Shown: positions 54,673 through 63,702 of the stretch, in pieces | Position numbering within the stretch: the stretch's first letter is position 1 | Layout of the letters: every line of letters begins with the position of its first letter | Made by a program: the position numbers and the translations under genes | Assembly (NCBI GenBank): GCA_050696075.1 | Contig: JBOGUF010000142.1 | Span: 208,508 to 272,507 of the forward strand | Length of the DNA: 64,000 nucleotides | From: JBOGUF01 sp050696075 | GTDB taxonomy: Bacteria; Chloroflexota; Chloroflexia; Thermomicrobiales; UBA6265 | Reading direction: 5' to 3' | Notes under the pieces: model-generated | What the model saw: only the letters and a program-made list of their open reading frames with translations | Databases searched by the model: none | What the model was told of the DNA's origin: nothing

Positions 54673-57432
54673 GTGACGATAACTGAAGCCCAAGGAACCA
54701 ATGAGCAACGACCGACACTCTTGCTTGTCGATGGCTTCGGCTTGATCTTCCGGGCGTACCACGCCCTGCCGCCGTCGCTGACGACGTCGACCGGCGAACA
54801 GGTGAACGCGGTCTTCGGCTTCGCCACGATGCTGCTCGACGTCATTCGCTCACAGAATCCTGACTATGCCGTTATCGCTTTGGAGGGCGGCCGCACCTTC
54901 CGCCACGACGCCTTTGAGGGTTACAAGGCCAACCGCGCCGAGACACCCGACGACCTCCATCAACAAGTCGCCCGCGTCCGTCAACTGATCGACACCTTAC
55001 ACATTCCGATAGAGGAGCGCGACGGCTATGAGGCGGACGACGTTATCGGCAGCCTTTCCTTGAGCTGCGCCCGCGACGCCGGCGTCAAGGTCTTGGTCGT
55101 CACCGGCGATTCCGACCTGCTCCAACTCGTCGACGATCACGTTACGGTCGTGCTACCCGGCGCGCGCCGCTTTGGCGAATTGCGTTGGTTTGACCGCGCC
55201 GCCGTGCTCGAACGATACGGCTTCGGTCCCGAACTCGTTCCCGACTACAAGGCCCTCGTTGGTGACACTTCGGACAATATTCCCGGCGTCCCTGGCATCG
55301 GCGAAAAGACCGCAACGGCGCTCATTGCGCAATTCGGCGACCTTGACGAAATCATCCACCACCTCGACGAGGTGATGCCGACCCGCGCCCGGAACGCGCT
55401 CGAAGCAAACGTCGAGCAGGCACGGGAGAGCAAGCGCTTGGCGACGATCGTGCGCGACCTCGACATTCCCTTCGATCTCGAACGCAGCACGATTTCCAAC
55501 TACGACCGCGACGCCGCCATCGATCTGTTCCGCGAGTTGGAGTTCAGGACGCTTGTCGGAAAACTGCCTCAGCCGAAGTCAGAGGCTCAGCGGCGTCCAG
55601 TACGCCCGCCCTCGGTGCGGAAGATCGTCCGTACCGAGGAGGAGTTGCGAGCCGTCGTCGATCGCGTTCGCGAAGCACGCGCCTATGCCTTCGACGTCGA
55701 AACCACGTCGACCAATCCGACGCGTGCTCAACTCGTCGGTATCGCGATCGCCGTGAGTCCCCAAGAGGGCTACTACATTCCAGTCGGCCATCGTGATGAG
55801 ACACAGCTCACCATTGACGTGGCCCGCGAGGCGCTCGTCCCCGTCATGGTGGATGCCGCCATCAGCAGCTATGCCCACCACGGCAAGTACGATCTGCTGG
55901 TGCTTCAGCGACACGGGTTCTCGGTGACGAACCTCACCTTTGACACGATGATTGCCGCTTACTTGCTCGGAGAGAGTTCGGTCGGCTTGAAGGACCTCGC
56001 GTTCACCCGCCTTGGCATCCAGATGACCGAAATCAGCGCGCTAATCGGCACGGGCCGCAATCAACTGACGATGGACTATGTCTCGGGCGACCAGGCTGGC
56101 GACTACGCCTGCGGCGACGTCGAAGCGACCTTTGCCCTCACCGAAGAGCTGGGACCGGAGTTGGCCGAGAAGGGGATGCAAGACCTCTTCTCCGAAATTG
56201 AACTCCCGCTTGTGCCCGTCCTGGTCGATATGGAGCGGACCGGCATCGCCATCGACGCGGACTATCTTGCCGCCTTCTCCGTCGAGATTACCGAACGTAT
56301 CCGCGAACTGGAGCTGGAGATCCACGCGCACGCCGGCCGCTCGTTCAACATCAACTCAACTCGCCAGCTGGCGACACTCCTCTTCGACGAACTCAAGCTG
56401 CAATCTGGCCGCCGCACCAAAACCGGCTACTCGGTCGATTCGGACGTACTCGAGGCGATTTCGAGCGCCCACGAGATCGTGCCCCTAATCTTGGAATACC
56501 GGTCACTCGGGAAACTGAAATCGACCTACGTCGATGCCTTGCCGCTCGAGGTGAACGAGGAGACAGGTCGAGTTCATACCTCGTATAACCAAACCGTCGC
56601 CGAAACTGGACGACTTTCATCGACCAATCCCAACCTACAAAACATCCCGATTCGGACGGAATTGGGACGCCGCGTGCGGAGGGCGTTCGTTGCCGACACG
56701 CGTCCCGAGCATCGTCTCTTTGAAGACGCGGTGCTTCTCTCGGCCGATTACTCACAGATCGAGCTGCGATTGATGGCGCACATGAGCCAGGAACCATTCC
56801 TGGTCGAGGCCTTTCGCAACGGCGAGGACATCCACGCCGCGACGGCCGCGGTCGTCCACAACGTTGACCCGTCGGAAGTCGACGCCAACATGCGTCGCAT
56901 CGCCAAGACAGTGAACTTCGGCCTCCTGTATGGCATGCAAGCCTATGGTCTTTCCCGTGATACCGGCCTCAGCCGGGCCGAAGCGCAGCAGTTCATCGAT
57001 CAGTACTGGTCGCGCCTCCCTCGGGTGAAGGAATACTTCGACGAGACGCTGCGCTTCGGCGCTCGCCACGGCTATGTCCAATCCCTGACCGGACGGCGCC
57101 GGATCATCCCTGATCTCTTGTCATCGAATGGCGCTCGACGCGCGGCCGCGGAGCGGAAGGCGATCAACATGCCGCTCCAAGGCACGGCGGCCGACATTAT
57201 GAAGATCGCCATGCTTCGCGTCGACGAGCAACTGCGTGTTCACAAGCGCCAGGCACGCGTGCTGCTTCAAGTCCACGACGAGTTGGTCCTTGAAGTTTCC
57301 CGGCGCGATCTCGAGGCAACGGCCAAGCTCGTCGTCGAAACGATGCAGTCGGCGTACGAGTTGCGCGTTCCGCTGATCGCCGAAGTCCAAACGGGTGAGA
57401 ACTGGGAGGAGATGACGCCCTTAGCCGTCTGA
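54673..57432 (+). CDS. polA: DNA polymerase I
   Basis: 919 aa, three enzymatic domains. 5'-3' exonuclease (about 15-300): LLVDGFGLIFRAYHAL, YEADDVIGSLS, GVPGIGEKTA. 3'-5' exonuclease (about 310-500): the metal ligands of AFDVETT, HHGKYDLLVL and the DYACGDVEATF YxxxD motif are intact, so proofreading is probably active. Polymerase (about 540-919): YSQIELRLMAHMS, the O-helix RRIAKTVNFGLLYGM, QVHDELVLEV. The GTG at 54673 has AAGGAG 7 bases before it; the longer frame upstream is non-coding. A TATACT -10 is at 54641-54646. Confidence 0.97.
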   Translation: MTITEAQGTNEQRPTLLLVDGFGLIFRAYHALPPSLTTSTGEQVNAVFGFATMLLDVIRSQNPDYAVIALEGGRTFRHDAFEGYKANRAETPDDLHQQVARVRQLIDTLHIPIEERDGYEADDVIGSLSLSCARDAGVKVLVVTGDSDLLQLVDDHVTVVLPGARRFGELRWFDRAAVLERYGFGPELVPDYKALVGDTSDNIPGVPGIGEKTATALIAQFGDLDEIIHHLDEVMPTRARNALEANVEQARESKRLATIVRDLDIPFDLERSTISNYDRDAAIDLFRELEFRTLVGKLPQPKSEAQRRPVRPPSVRKIVRTEEELRAVVDRVREARAYAFDVETTSTNPTRAQLVGIAIAVSPQEGYYIPVGHRDETQLTIDVAREALVPVMVDAAISSYAHHGKYDLLVLQRHGFSVTNLTFDTMIAAYLLGESSVGLKDLAFTRLGIQMTEISALIGTGRNQLTMDYVSGDQAGDYACGDVEATFALTEELGPELAEKGMQDLFSEIELPLVPVLVDMERTGIAIDADYLAAFSVEITERIRELELEIHAHAGRSFNINSTRQLATLLFDELKLQSGRRTKTGYSVDSDVLEAISSAHEIVPLILEYRSLGKLKSTYVDALPLEVNEETGRVHTSYNQTVAETGRLSSTNPNLQNIPIRTELGRRVRRAFVADTRPEHRLFEDAVLLSADYSQIELRLMAHMSQEPFLVEAFRNGEDIHAATAAVVHNVDPSEVDANMRRIAKTVNFGLLYGMQAYGLSRDTGLSRAEAQQFIDQYWSRLPRVKEYFDETLRFGARHGYVQSLTGRRRIIPDLLSSNGARRAAAERKAINMPLQGTAADIMKIAMLRVDEQLRVHKRQARVLLQVHDELVLEVSRRDLEATAKLVVETMQSAYELRVPLIAEVQTGENWEEMTPLAV

Positions 57433-57486
57433 ACGCACCTTCATATCTGCCCGCGCGTCTGTCAGCCTAGCTTCCCTTTGGAAAGC

Positions 57487-57516
57487 TTGTGGAAAGGACA
57501 CGCGATTGAGTACAAT
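57487..57516 (+). promoter_or_regulatory. possible promoter of the FmdB-type gene
   Basis: TTGTGG (57487-57492) and TACAAT (57511-57516), 18 bp apart, precede the gene. Confidence 0.35.
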
Positions 57517-57561
57517 TGAGCCTACGACAATTGGTCATGTGGACGAGGAGTTCTCCGCGCG

Positions 57562-57855
57562 ATGCCTACGTATTCGTACCGTTGCTCGGCGTGCGCAAAC
57601 GAGTTCGAGCAATTCCAAAAGTTTGCCGAGGACCCGCTCACCGACTGCCCGGCGTGCGGTGGAACCGTGAGGCGCGTCATCCAACCGGTCGGGGTCGTCT
57701 TCAAGGGCTCCGGTTGGTATATCACCGACAACCGGAAGTCCAATGGCGCGGAGTCGTCCTCTGACGAGAAGCCCGCGAAGAAGGAAAAACCGGCCAAAGA
57801 GGGCGACAGCGAATCGAAGCCTTCGAAGAAAGAGACGTCGGCCGTTCCCGCCTAG
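57562..57855 (+). CDS. FmdB-family zinc ribbon protein
   Basis: 97 aa. The N-terminal MPTYSYRCSACANEFEQFQ with CPACGG forms a zinc ribbon, followed by the family VFKGSGWYITD. The rest is a Lys/Glu/Ser-rich disordered tail. Proteins of this family are named regulatory but their function is poorly defined. It lies between polA and the cysE operon. Confidence 0.9.
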   Translation: MPTYSYRCSACANEFEQFQKFAEDPLTDCPACGGTVRRVIQPVGVVFKGSGWYITDNRKSNGAESSSDEKPAKKEKPAKEGDSESKPSKKETSAVPA

Positions 57856-57964
57856 TGGCCGATAGCTTGGGGATCGCCACAATCATGCGTTACTTGCGAC
57901 CAATGTGTCACTTCTACCCGGAACGGCGCGGCGCGTCGCTCGGAGGCCCCTGCTCCTGTCTATA

Positions 57965-58021
57965 GGGGCGCACCAGGCGTGCGTCCCACCCTCGCCCATG
58001 GCCGACCGGCAATTGCCGGTC
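57965..58021. repeat. hairpin followed by an 18-bp perfect palindrome upstream of cysE
   Basis: GGGGCGCAC/GTGCGTCCC (57965-57987) forms a 9-bp stem with one G-T. GACCGGCAATTGCCGGTC (58004-58021) is a perfect dyad, 54 bp before the cysE start. The palindrome could be an operator, the first hairpin a terminator without T-run. Confidence 0.5.
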
Positions 58022-58074
58022 CTGCCGCGTTTACTCAGCGCCAGCGAACGGTGAAGTGACAGTGAGCGGTCGCT

Positions 58075-58740
58075 ATGCTCCTATCCGAACAGATCGATGC
58101 CATTCGTCAGCGTGACCCAGCCGCCCGCTCGCGGTTAGAGGTCCTGGTCGCCTATCCGGGGTTGCACGCCGTGCTCATCCACCGGTTGGCGTCCTGGCTT
58201 TTCCACCACCGCCTTCCGCTCTTGGGTCGAGTCGTATCCCACCTTGGTCGCTTCCTGACCGGGATCGAGATCCACCCGGGCGCGACGATCGGCCGGCGAC
58301 TCTTCATCGACCACGGCATGGGGGTTGTCATCGGCGAAACCTCGATCGTCGGTGACGACGTGACCCTGTACCAAGGTGTGACGCTCGGCGGAAGTGGCAA
58401 AGAGCGCGGCAAGCGCCATCCCACCCTCGGCAACAAGGTCGTCGTCGGCGTCGGCGCCAAAATCCTGGGCGCGGTAACGGTCGGAAACGGCGCACGAATC
58501 GGCGGCGGCGCGGTCGTGCTGAAAGATGTCCCACCGCATACCACCGCGGTCGGCGTGCCGGCACGAACGGTGGCCTGGACCGACCCTGTCTCGGGGGAGA
58601 TCCGGCGACTCGAGCGACTGCCTGATCCGGAGATGGATACCCTGAACGCCCTCATGCAACGGGTCGACGAGCTCGAACAAAAAGTCCGCCAGCTTCAAGC
58701 CGCGCAAGCGGACGCCGATCTCCATGCGACGCTACGCTGA
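58075..58740 (+). CDS. cysE: Serine O-acetyltransferase
   Basis: First step of cysteine synthesis from serine and acetyl-CoA (221 aa). The N-terminal helical part has a SWLFHHRLPLLGRVVSHLGRFLTGIEIHPGATIG-type segment, with the left-handed beta-helix hexapeptides after it: IDHGMGVVIGET, LYQGVTLGGSGKERGKRHPTLG, VVVGVGAKILG. A C-terminal Leu-Gln heptad stretch is present. It lies 36 bp before cysS in the cysE-cysS-rlmB cluster known from Firmicutes. Confidence 0.95.
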   Translation: MLLSEQIDAIRQRDPAARSRLEVLVAYPGLHAVLIHRLASWLFHHRLPLLGRVVSHLGRFLTGIEIHPGATIGRRLFIDHGMGVVIGETSIVGDDVTLYQGVTLGGSGKERGKRHPTLGNKVVVGVGAKILGAVTVGNGARIGGGAVVLKDVPPHTTAVGVPARTVAWTDPVSGEIRRLERLPDPEMDTLNALMQRVDELEQKVRQLQAAQADADLHATLR

Positions 58741-58776
58741 ACGACCTATGCCATATTGTTGAATGAGACGGGAGCC

Positions 58777-60201
58777 ATGACGAACAACCTGTGCCTCTAC
58801 AACACGATGACGCGGCAGAAGGAGCCGTTCGAAACGATCGAGCCTGGCAAAGTGCGGATGTACGTCTGCGGCGTCACGCCGTACGCGTCCGCCCACGTCG
58901 GCCACGCCATGTCCGGCATCGTCTTCGACGTCATCCGCCGCTACCTCGAGCACAGCGGCTATGAGGTTCGCCACGCGACAAACTTCACGGACATCGACGA
59001 TAGGATCATCGCCAGCGCCAACCGCGAGGGAATCGATCCTTCGGAGCTGACCGAGGAGCTGATCGCGGATTGGCACCGTGAAACCGAAGCGCTCGGCATA
59101 CTGCGGGCAACGCTCTATCCCCGGGCAACGCAGGAGATTCCCGCGATCATCGAGACGATCCAAGGACTCATTGAGAGGGGATTCGCCTATTCGATAGACG
59201 GCGATGTCTACTACCGCGTCCGCGAATTCGCCGAGTACGGCAAGTTGTCGCACCGTGACCTCGACGAACTGTTGTCGGGCGCCCGCATCGAAGTTGACGC
59301 GCGAAAAGAAGACCCTCTCGACTTCGCGCTCTGGAAAGCGGCAAAGCCGGGCGAACCGAGTTGGCCCAGCCCGTGGAGCGCGGGTCGGCCCGGTTGGCAT
59401 ATCGAGTGCTCGGCGATGGTATCGAACCATTTGGACAGCGTGATTGACATTCACGGCGGCGGCGCCGACCTCATCTTCCCTCACCACGAGAACGAGATCG
59501 CCCAATCAGAAGCCTACCTGGGCTGCAAACCGTTTGCCCGCTACTGGGTCCACAACGGTCTGCTTCAAGTCGGCACGGACAAGATGTCCAAGTCGATCGG
59601 AAACATCGTACCGACCAAGGAATTGGTCGATCGTGGACTCGGTCAAGCGTTCCGCCTGCTGGTGCTGCAATCCCACTACCGCGCACCGCTGACCTACACC
59701 GAAGAGGGCCTCGAGGCGGCAGCCCGTGGCCTTGACCGCTTGCACGCGGCGACGAAGCCGGGCGGCGCAATTGCGGCCTCGAACTCCTCACGGTCGGGCG
59801 AGTACCTGGCTGCATTCGCCGATGAAACAGACCGCCGGTTCCACGAAGCAATGGACGACGACTGCGACACGCCGGTCGCCGTCGCCGCGCTCTTTGACTT
59901 AGCGCGGGCAATAAACCGCGCGAAGGCGGAGGATGGCGACCCAGGCACAACGGAGTTAGCTCAATCCCGTCTGATCGCGCTTGCCGGTGTGCTTGGTCTT
60001 GATCTCGTCGGGCGAGAGGACCAAGATGGCGGTGCCGCGGCGCCTTTTATCGATCTGCTCCTCGATGTTCGCAACCACCTTCGAGACGCCAAGCAATGGG
60101 CGCTGGCAGACCAGATCCGCGACGGACTCAGCAAGCGAGGCATCACGATTGAGGACACTTCGTCCGGAACGACCTGGCGTCGAGCAGATCGATATCACTA
60201 G
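58777..60201 (+). CDS. cysS: Cysteinyl-tRNA synthetase
   Basis: Class I synthetase (474 aa). Zinc and HIGH region: MYVCGVTPYASAHVGHA; GRPGWHIECSAM; DIHGGGADLIFPHHENEIAQSEA; KMSKSIGN. The DALR-type C-terminal helical domain is present. The ATG at 58777 has GGGAG 5 bases before it; a TTG at 58756 could add 7 residues. The 3' end overlaps rlmB. Confidence 0.97.
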   Translation: MTNNLCLYNTMTRQKEPFETIEPGKVRMYVCGVTPYASAHVGHAMSGIVFDVIRRYLEHSGYEVRHATNFTDIDDRIIASANREGIDPSELTEELIADWHRETEALGILRATLYPRATQEIPAIIETIQGLIERGFAYSIDGDVYYRVREFAEYGKLSHRDLDELLSGARIEVDARKEDPLDFALWKAAKPGEPSWPSPWSAGRPGWHIECSAMVSNHLDSVIDIHGGGADLIFPHHENEIAQSEAYLGCKPFARYWVHNGLLQVGTDKMSKSIGNIVPTKELVDRGLGQAFRLLVLQSHYRAPLTYTEEGLEAAARGLDRLHAATKPGGAIAASNSSRSGEYLAAFADETDRRFHEAMDDDCDTPVAVAALFDLARAINRAKAEDGDPGTTELAQSRLIALAGVLGLDLVGREDQDGGAAAPFIDLLLDVRNHLRDAKQWALADQIRDGLSKRGITIEDTSSGTTWRRADRYH

Positions 60202-60961
60202 ACGTCGGCGCCCGGAGCGACCGCGCCCAGGCGCCGACCTCCTCTACGGCCGGAACGCGGTCGCGGAGGCGCTTCGCGGCCGTCGTAAGCCTCGCGCGCT
60301 CCTCCTGGCCGAAGGTGTCAAGCAGGACGAGCGAATTCGCGGCATCACAAGCCGGGCGACGGCCGCGGGCGCGCGGATCGAGCGCCTGCCGCGTGCCGAC
60401 TTTGACCAGCTCCTCGGTCGCGTCAATCATCAGGGCATTGCGCTCGACGCCGGACCCTATCCCTACGTCGCGTTGGACGAACTGCTCGGCGAAACCGGCA
60501 CGATTCTGGCGCTCGACCATTTGCAAGACCCCCAAAACCTGGGCACGCTGCTGCGGGCCGCGGATGCCGCGGGCGTGGTCGGCGTCGTCATTCCGGCGGA
60601 CCGAGCGGCCCACGTTACCCCGGCCGTCGTCAACGCCTCGGCCGGCGCCGTCGAACATCTGCCCGTCGCCATGGTGCCGAACCTGGCGAGAGCGCTCAAC
60701 GAAGCCAAGGTCGCCGGTTGGTGGGCTGTTGGACTAGAGACTGGTGACGAATCGACCGATCTCTTCGCCATCGATCTTCCTTCCCCGATCGCACTGGTCA
60801 TCGGCAGCGAGAGCGACGGCATCAGCCAACATGTCCGTAAACACTGCGACATCCTCATTTCGATTCCCATGGTCGGCCGCATCGCGTCGCTGAACGCCGC
60901 AACCGCCGGCTCGGTCGTACTCTTCGAACTCCTCCGCCGGCAAAGACGTACTGGTCGTTGA
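60149..60961 (+). CDS. rlmB: 23S rRNA 2'-O-ribose methyltransferase, RlmB/TrmH SPOUT family
   Basis: 270 aa from a TTG at 60149 (GAGG 8 bases before), which overlaps cysS by 53 bp. The N-terminal substrate-binding domain begins at LLYGRNAVAEAL. The SPOUT knot has motif 1 LDHLQDPQNLGTLLRAADAAG (in parts), motif 2 LVIGSESDGIS and motif 3 IPMVGRIASLNAATAGSVVLFE with the SLN loop. It most likely methylates G2251 of 23S rRNA, the role of its family in other bacteria. Confidence 0.93.
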   Translation: MRTLRPERPGVEQIDITRRRRPERPRPGADLLYGRNAVAEALRGRRKPRALLLAEGVKQDERIRGITSRATAAGARIERLPRADFDQLLGRVNHQGIALDAGPYPYVALDELLGETGTILALDHLQDPQNLGTLLRAADAAGVVGVVIPADRAAHVTPAVVNASAGAVEHLPVAMVPNLARALNEAKVAGWWAVGLETGDESTDLFAIDLPSPIALVIGSESDGISQHVRKHCDILISIPMVGRIASLNAATAGSVVLFELLRRQRRTGR

Positions 60962-61161
60962 CTTGAAGGCACGATCCGGTCTTTTCCCGCTTGACGAGAC
61001 TGTACGGACAGTGTTAGGGTCAGGTGTCGATTGCCCCGCAAGGGCGACAGACGTAGCCCATCGCATCGTGCCGGCGTTCCCTGCCCGGCCGCGAGGTTGG
61101 TGACAAGGGGGAACCGCCCAATGCCGTTGCAGCGGCATCCACGGCGGTCGGAGGGACCTGG

Positions 61162-63702
61162 ATGACCTGTCATTGTTCGCGGCTGCCCGCGCTCTTCGGC
61201 CGGCGGGTTGATCGGCGTGTCGTACTCCAGGCGTCGGCCGCCTTCGCCGCAATGGCCGCGGTCGGCGGCACGATCCCACGACTCGTGCGCGCTCAGCAAA
61301 GTCAAGGCACCCGCGCCAACACGTGGTACGAACCACAGAACGTCGGCTCCTTCGCCGCGGCGTCTGAGCCGCGCGTCCTACCAGCCGACTTCACCTTTTA
61401 CGCCGTCGCGCCGCACTGGAGCGGGGCCGTCGACTTCCCCGGTTTCGTCGAGATGAGCTTCAGTCCTGACGGCCAATCGTGGAGCGATCCGCTCACCGTC
61501 GCCGAAGCCAACGTGGATGCCGGGCCACCCGACCGCGACAACCGGCGATTCGGCCAGCTTGCCTTGATCGACGGAGCCAACTTCATCCAATATCGATCCT
61601 TCGACGAGGTCGGGAATCCGACAAGCTTGGCAGACCTGGCCTTCACCTACATCGACGCCACGGGCGGACCGACCATCGACGACGTCTACTCCGCCGCCTT
61701 GACCCCCTCGGTCGACCGGCCGCCGATTATCAGCCGAGAACTGTGGGGCGCCGACGAGCGATACCGGCACGTTGACCAGGATCCATCGAATCCGATCCAA
61801 TGGCCGCCAGACTACCAAATGGTCGAGCACGTCATCATCCACCACACGGTGACACCAAACTTTCAAGACCCGTTGGTCGCGATTCGTTCGATCTACTACT
61901 ACCACGCGGTAACTCGTGGTTGGAGCGATATCGGCTACAATTACCTTGTCGACTTCATGGGCAACGTCTACGAGGGTCGCTACGGCGGAGACGATGTCAT
62001 CGGCGGCCACTCGTATCAATATGCCCTAGGTAGCTCAGGCATCGGCACCATCGGCACCTTCTCGTCCATAGCCGAAACGCCGGAGGCCCAGGCCGGGCTG
62101 ATCTGGATCACCGCTTGGGTCGGCCGCAACCTCGATCCGTTCGGATCCGCCGATTTCCACGAGACGAGCGACTTGCCAACGATTTGCGCGCATCGTGACG
62201 TCAACGACACCGAATGCCCGGGCGACGCGCTCTACAGCAATCTCGATTGGATTCGCACCAGCGTCGCTGCCGTCCTTGCAGGCCAAACGGAACCAGGAAC
62301 CGATGCCGCCTACAACGAGGGTGACATCGTCAGCATCGCGACCGATGCCGCGAACATCCGAAACGGTCCTGGGCTCGACTTCGACGTCGTCTCCGTCGCG
62401 TTCTTTGGCACGCTGTTCGAGGTGATCGACGGTCCGACGACCCACGACGGCTACACCTGGTACGAGCTCTCCGGGGATGCCGGCGTCGGCTGGTGCGCCG
62501 CGGAACTGCTGGCCATGTACCAGGACGTTCCTCCTCCGCCGCCTCCCGCGGAATTCGCCGTCGGTGATCAGGTCTTCGTCGATACCGACGCCCTCAACCT
62601 GCGAAGCGGCCCTGGACTGAATTATGGCGTCGTCATCACCCTCCCGAACGGCGCCACCGGCGAGGTCACCGACGGACCTTCCACCGCCAACGGCTACGCT
62701 TGGTATCAGATTCAGACCGACCAGGGCTCGGGCTGGGGCGTCAGCGCGTATTTGTCGCGCTCATTCGCGGCCGTCGACGGACCGTTCGACGTCGGCGACG
62801 AGGTTGTGGTCGATACCGACGCGCTGAACTTGAGATCGGGTCCGAGCGCGAGTCAGGGCGTCGTTGCGGTGATGCCCACCGGTGCCCGGCTGACGATTAC
62901 TGGAGGACCCGAAGAGAGCGGCGGCTACGTCTGGTATGAGGCAAGCAGTTCCACTTATGGAGACGGCTGGTGCGCTGCCGAATTTCTTTCGCTCGCGAGC
63001 GGCACCCCCGGAGGGGGCGGGCGATTCGACCTGGGCGACGAGGTCGTCGTCGACACGGACGCATTGAACCTGCGATCCGGACCAGGGACGGGGAGATCGA
63101 TCATTGCCGTCATGCCGACGGGCGCTCGACTGACCACTACCGACGGGCCACAATCGGGCAATGGTTATCAGTGGTACGAGGTTTCGAGCGACTACGGCGC
63201 GGGCTGGTGTGTGGAGGATTACTTGGCGCCTGCCTCAGCGAGTTCCGGCGGCTTCGACGAGGGTGACGTCGTCTTTGTCGATACCGACGTGTTGAATCTG
63301 CGATCGCGGGCCAATGCTTCGTCCAACGTTCGAGCCATGATGCCAACCGGGACCCGATTGGAGATCACCGGCTCCCCACGAAACGCTGCCGGCTACACCT
63401 GGTATCCGGTCGATAGCGACACGTATGGAACAGGATGGAGCGCCGGAGAGTTTCTCTCGCTCGTTTCGTCCGGAGCTGGCAACGGCATTGTAATCGGCTC
63501 GACCATCCGCGTGATCGACGGCACGCTCAATTTGAGAGCCGGGCCCGGAACCGCCAATGACATCCTGGCAGAGCTTCCCGAAGGCGCCCGCTTGCAGATC
63601 ATCGGCGGACCAGAAGGAGGAGCCTCCTACACGTGGTACGAGGTCCGAAGTGCTACCTACGGCGAAGGCTGGTGCGCTGCCGAGTACATCGAACCGGTCT
63701 AG
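61162..63702 (+). CDS. Secreted N-acetylmuramoyl-L-alanine amidase (PGRP) with six SH3b repeats
   Basis: 846 aa. A Tat-like signal (DRRVVLQ then a hydrophobic stretch, cut near RAQQS, about residue 47) is followed by a PGRP/amidase_2 domain (about 190-375) with zinc ligands in HVIIHHTVTP and PTICAHRDVNDTECPG, and DIGYNYLVDFMGNVYEGR. Six SH3b repeats of about 75 residues occupy the rest, each with (D)xLNLRSGPG-type and WYE-GWCAAE(Y/F)L motifs. Repeats 3-6 are the most similar. GGAGGG lies 7 bases before the ATG. It probably cuts or binds peptidoglycan outside the membrane. Confidence 0.92.
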   Translation: MTCHCSRLPALFGRRVDRRVVLQASAAFAAMAAVGGTIPRLVRAQQSQGTRANTWYEPQNVGSFAAASEPRVLPADFTFYAVAPHWSGAVDFPGFVEMSFSPDGQSWSDPLTVAEANVDAGPPDRDNRRFGQLALIDGANFIQYRSFDEVGNPTSLADLAFTYIDATGGPTIDDVYSAALTPSVDRPPIISRELWGADERYRHVDQDPSNPIQWPPDYQMVEHVIIHHTVTPNFQDPLVAIRSIYYYHAVTRGWSDIGYNYLVDFMGNVYEGRYGGDDVIGGHSYQYALGSSGIGTIGTFSSIAETPEAQAGLIWITAWVGRNLDPFGSADFHETSDLPTICAHRDVNDTECPGDALYSNLDWIRTSVAAVLAGQTEPGTDAAYNEGDIVSIATDAANIRNGPGLDFDVVSVAFFGTLFEVIDGPTTHDGYTWYELSGDAGVGWCAAELLAMYQDVPPPPPPAEFAVGDQVFVDTDALNLRSGPGLNYGVVITLPNGATGEVTDGPSTANGYAWYQIQTDQGSGWGVSAYLSRSFAAVDGPFDVGDEVVVDTDALNLRSGPSASQGVVAVMPTGARLTITGGPEESGGYVWYEASSSTYGDGWCAAEFLSLASGTPGGGGRFDLGDEVVVDTDALNLRSGPGTGRSIIAVMPTGARLTTTDGPQSGNGYQWYEVSSDYGAGWCVEDYLAPASASSGGFDEGDVVFVDTDVLNLRSRANASSNVRAMMPTGTRLEITGSPRNAAGYTWYPVDSDTYGTGWSAGEFLSLVSSGAGNGIVIGSTIRVIDGTLNLRAGPGTANDILAELPEGARLQIIGGPEGGASYTWYEVRSATYGEGWCAAEYIEPV

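Noticed and set aside
57856..58074. Possible T-box for cysE-cysS
   Set aside because: No T-box core or terminator with T-run in the 219-bp leader.
60962..61161. Possible c-di-AMP (ydaO-type) riboswitch before the amidase gene, because of AAGGGGGAACC and the cell-wall target
   Set aside because: The other conserved blocks of that class (GAATCCG, CAGCTAACC in order) are missing and the motif lies at the wrong end. Only a weak TTGACG-17-TTAGGG promoter and a short ATGCCG/CGGCAT hairpin are seen.
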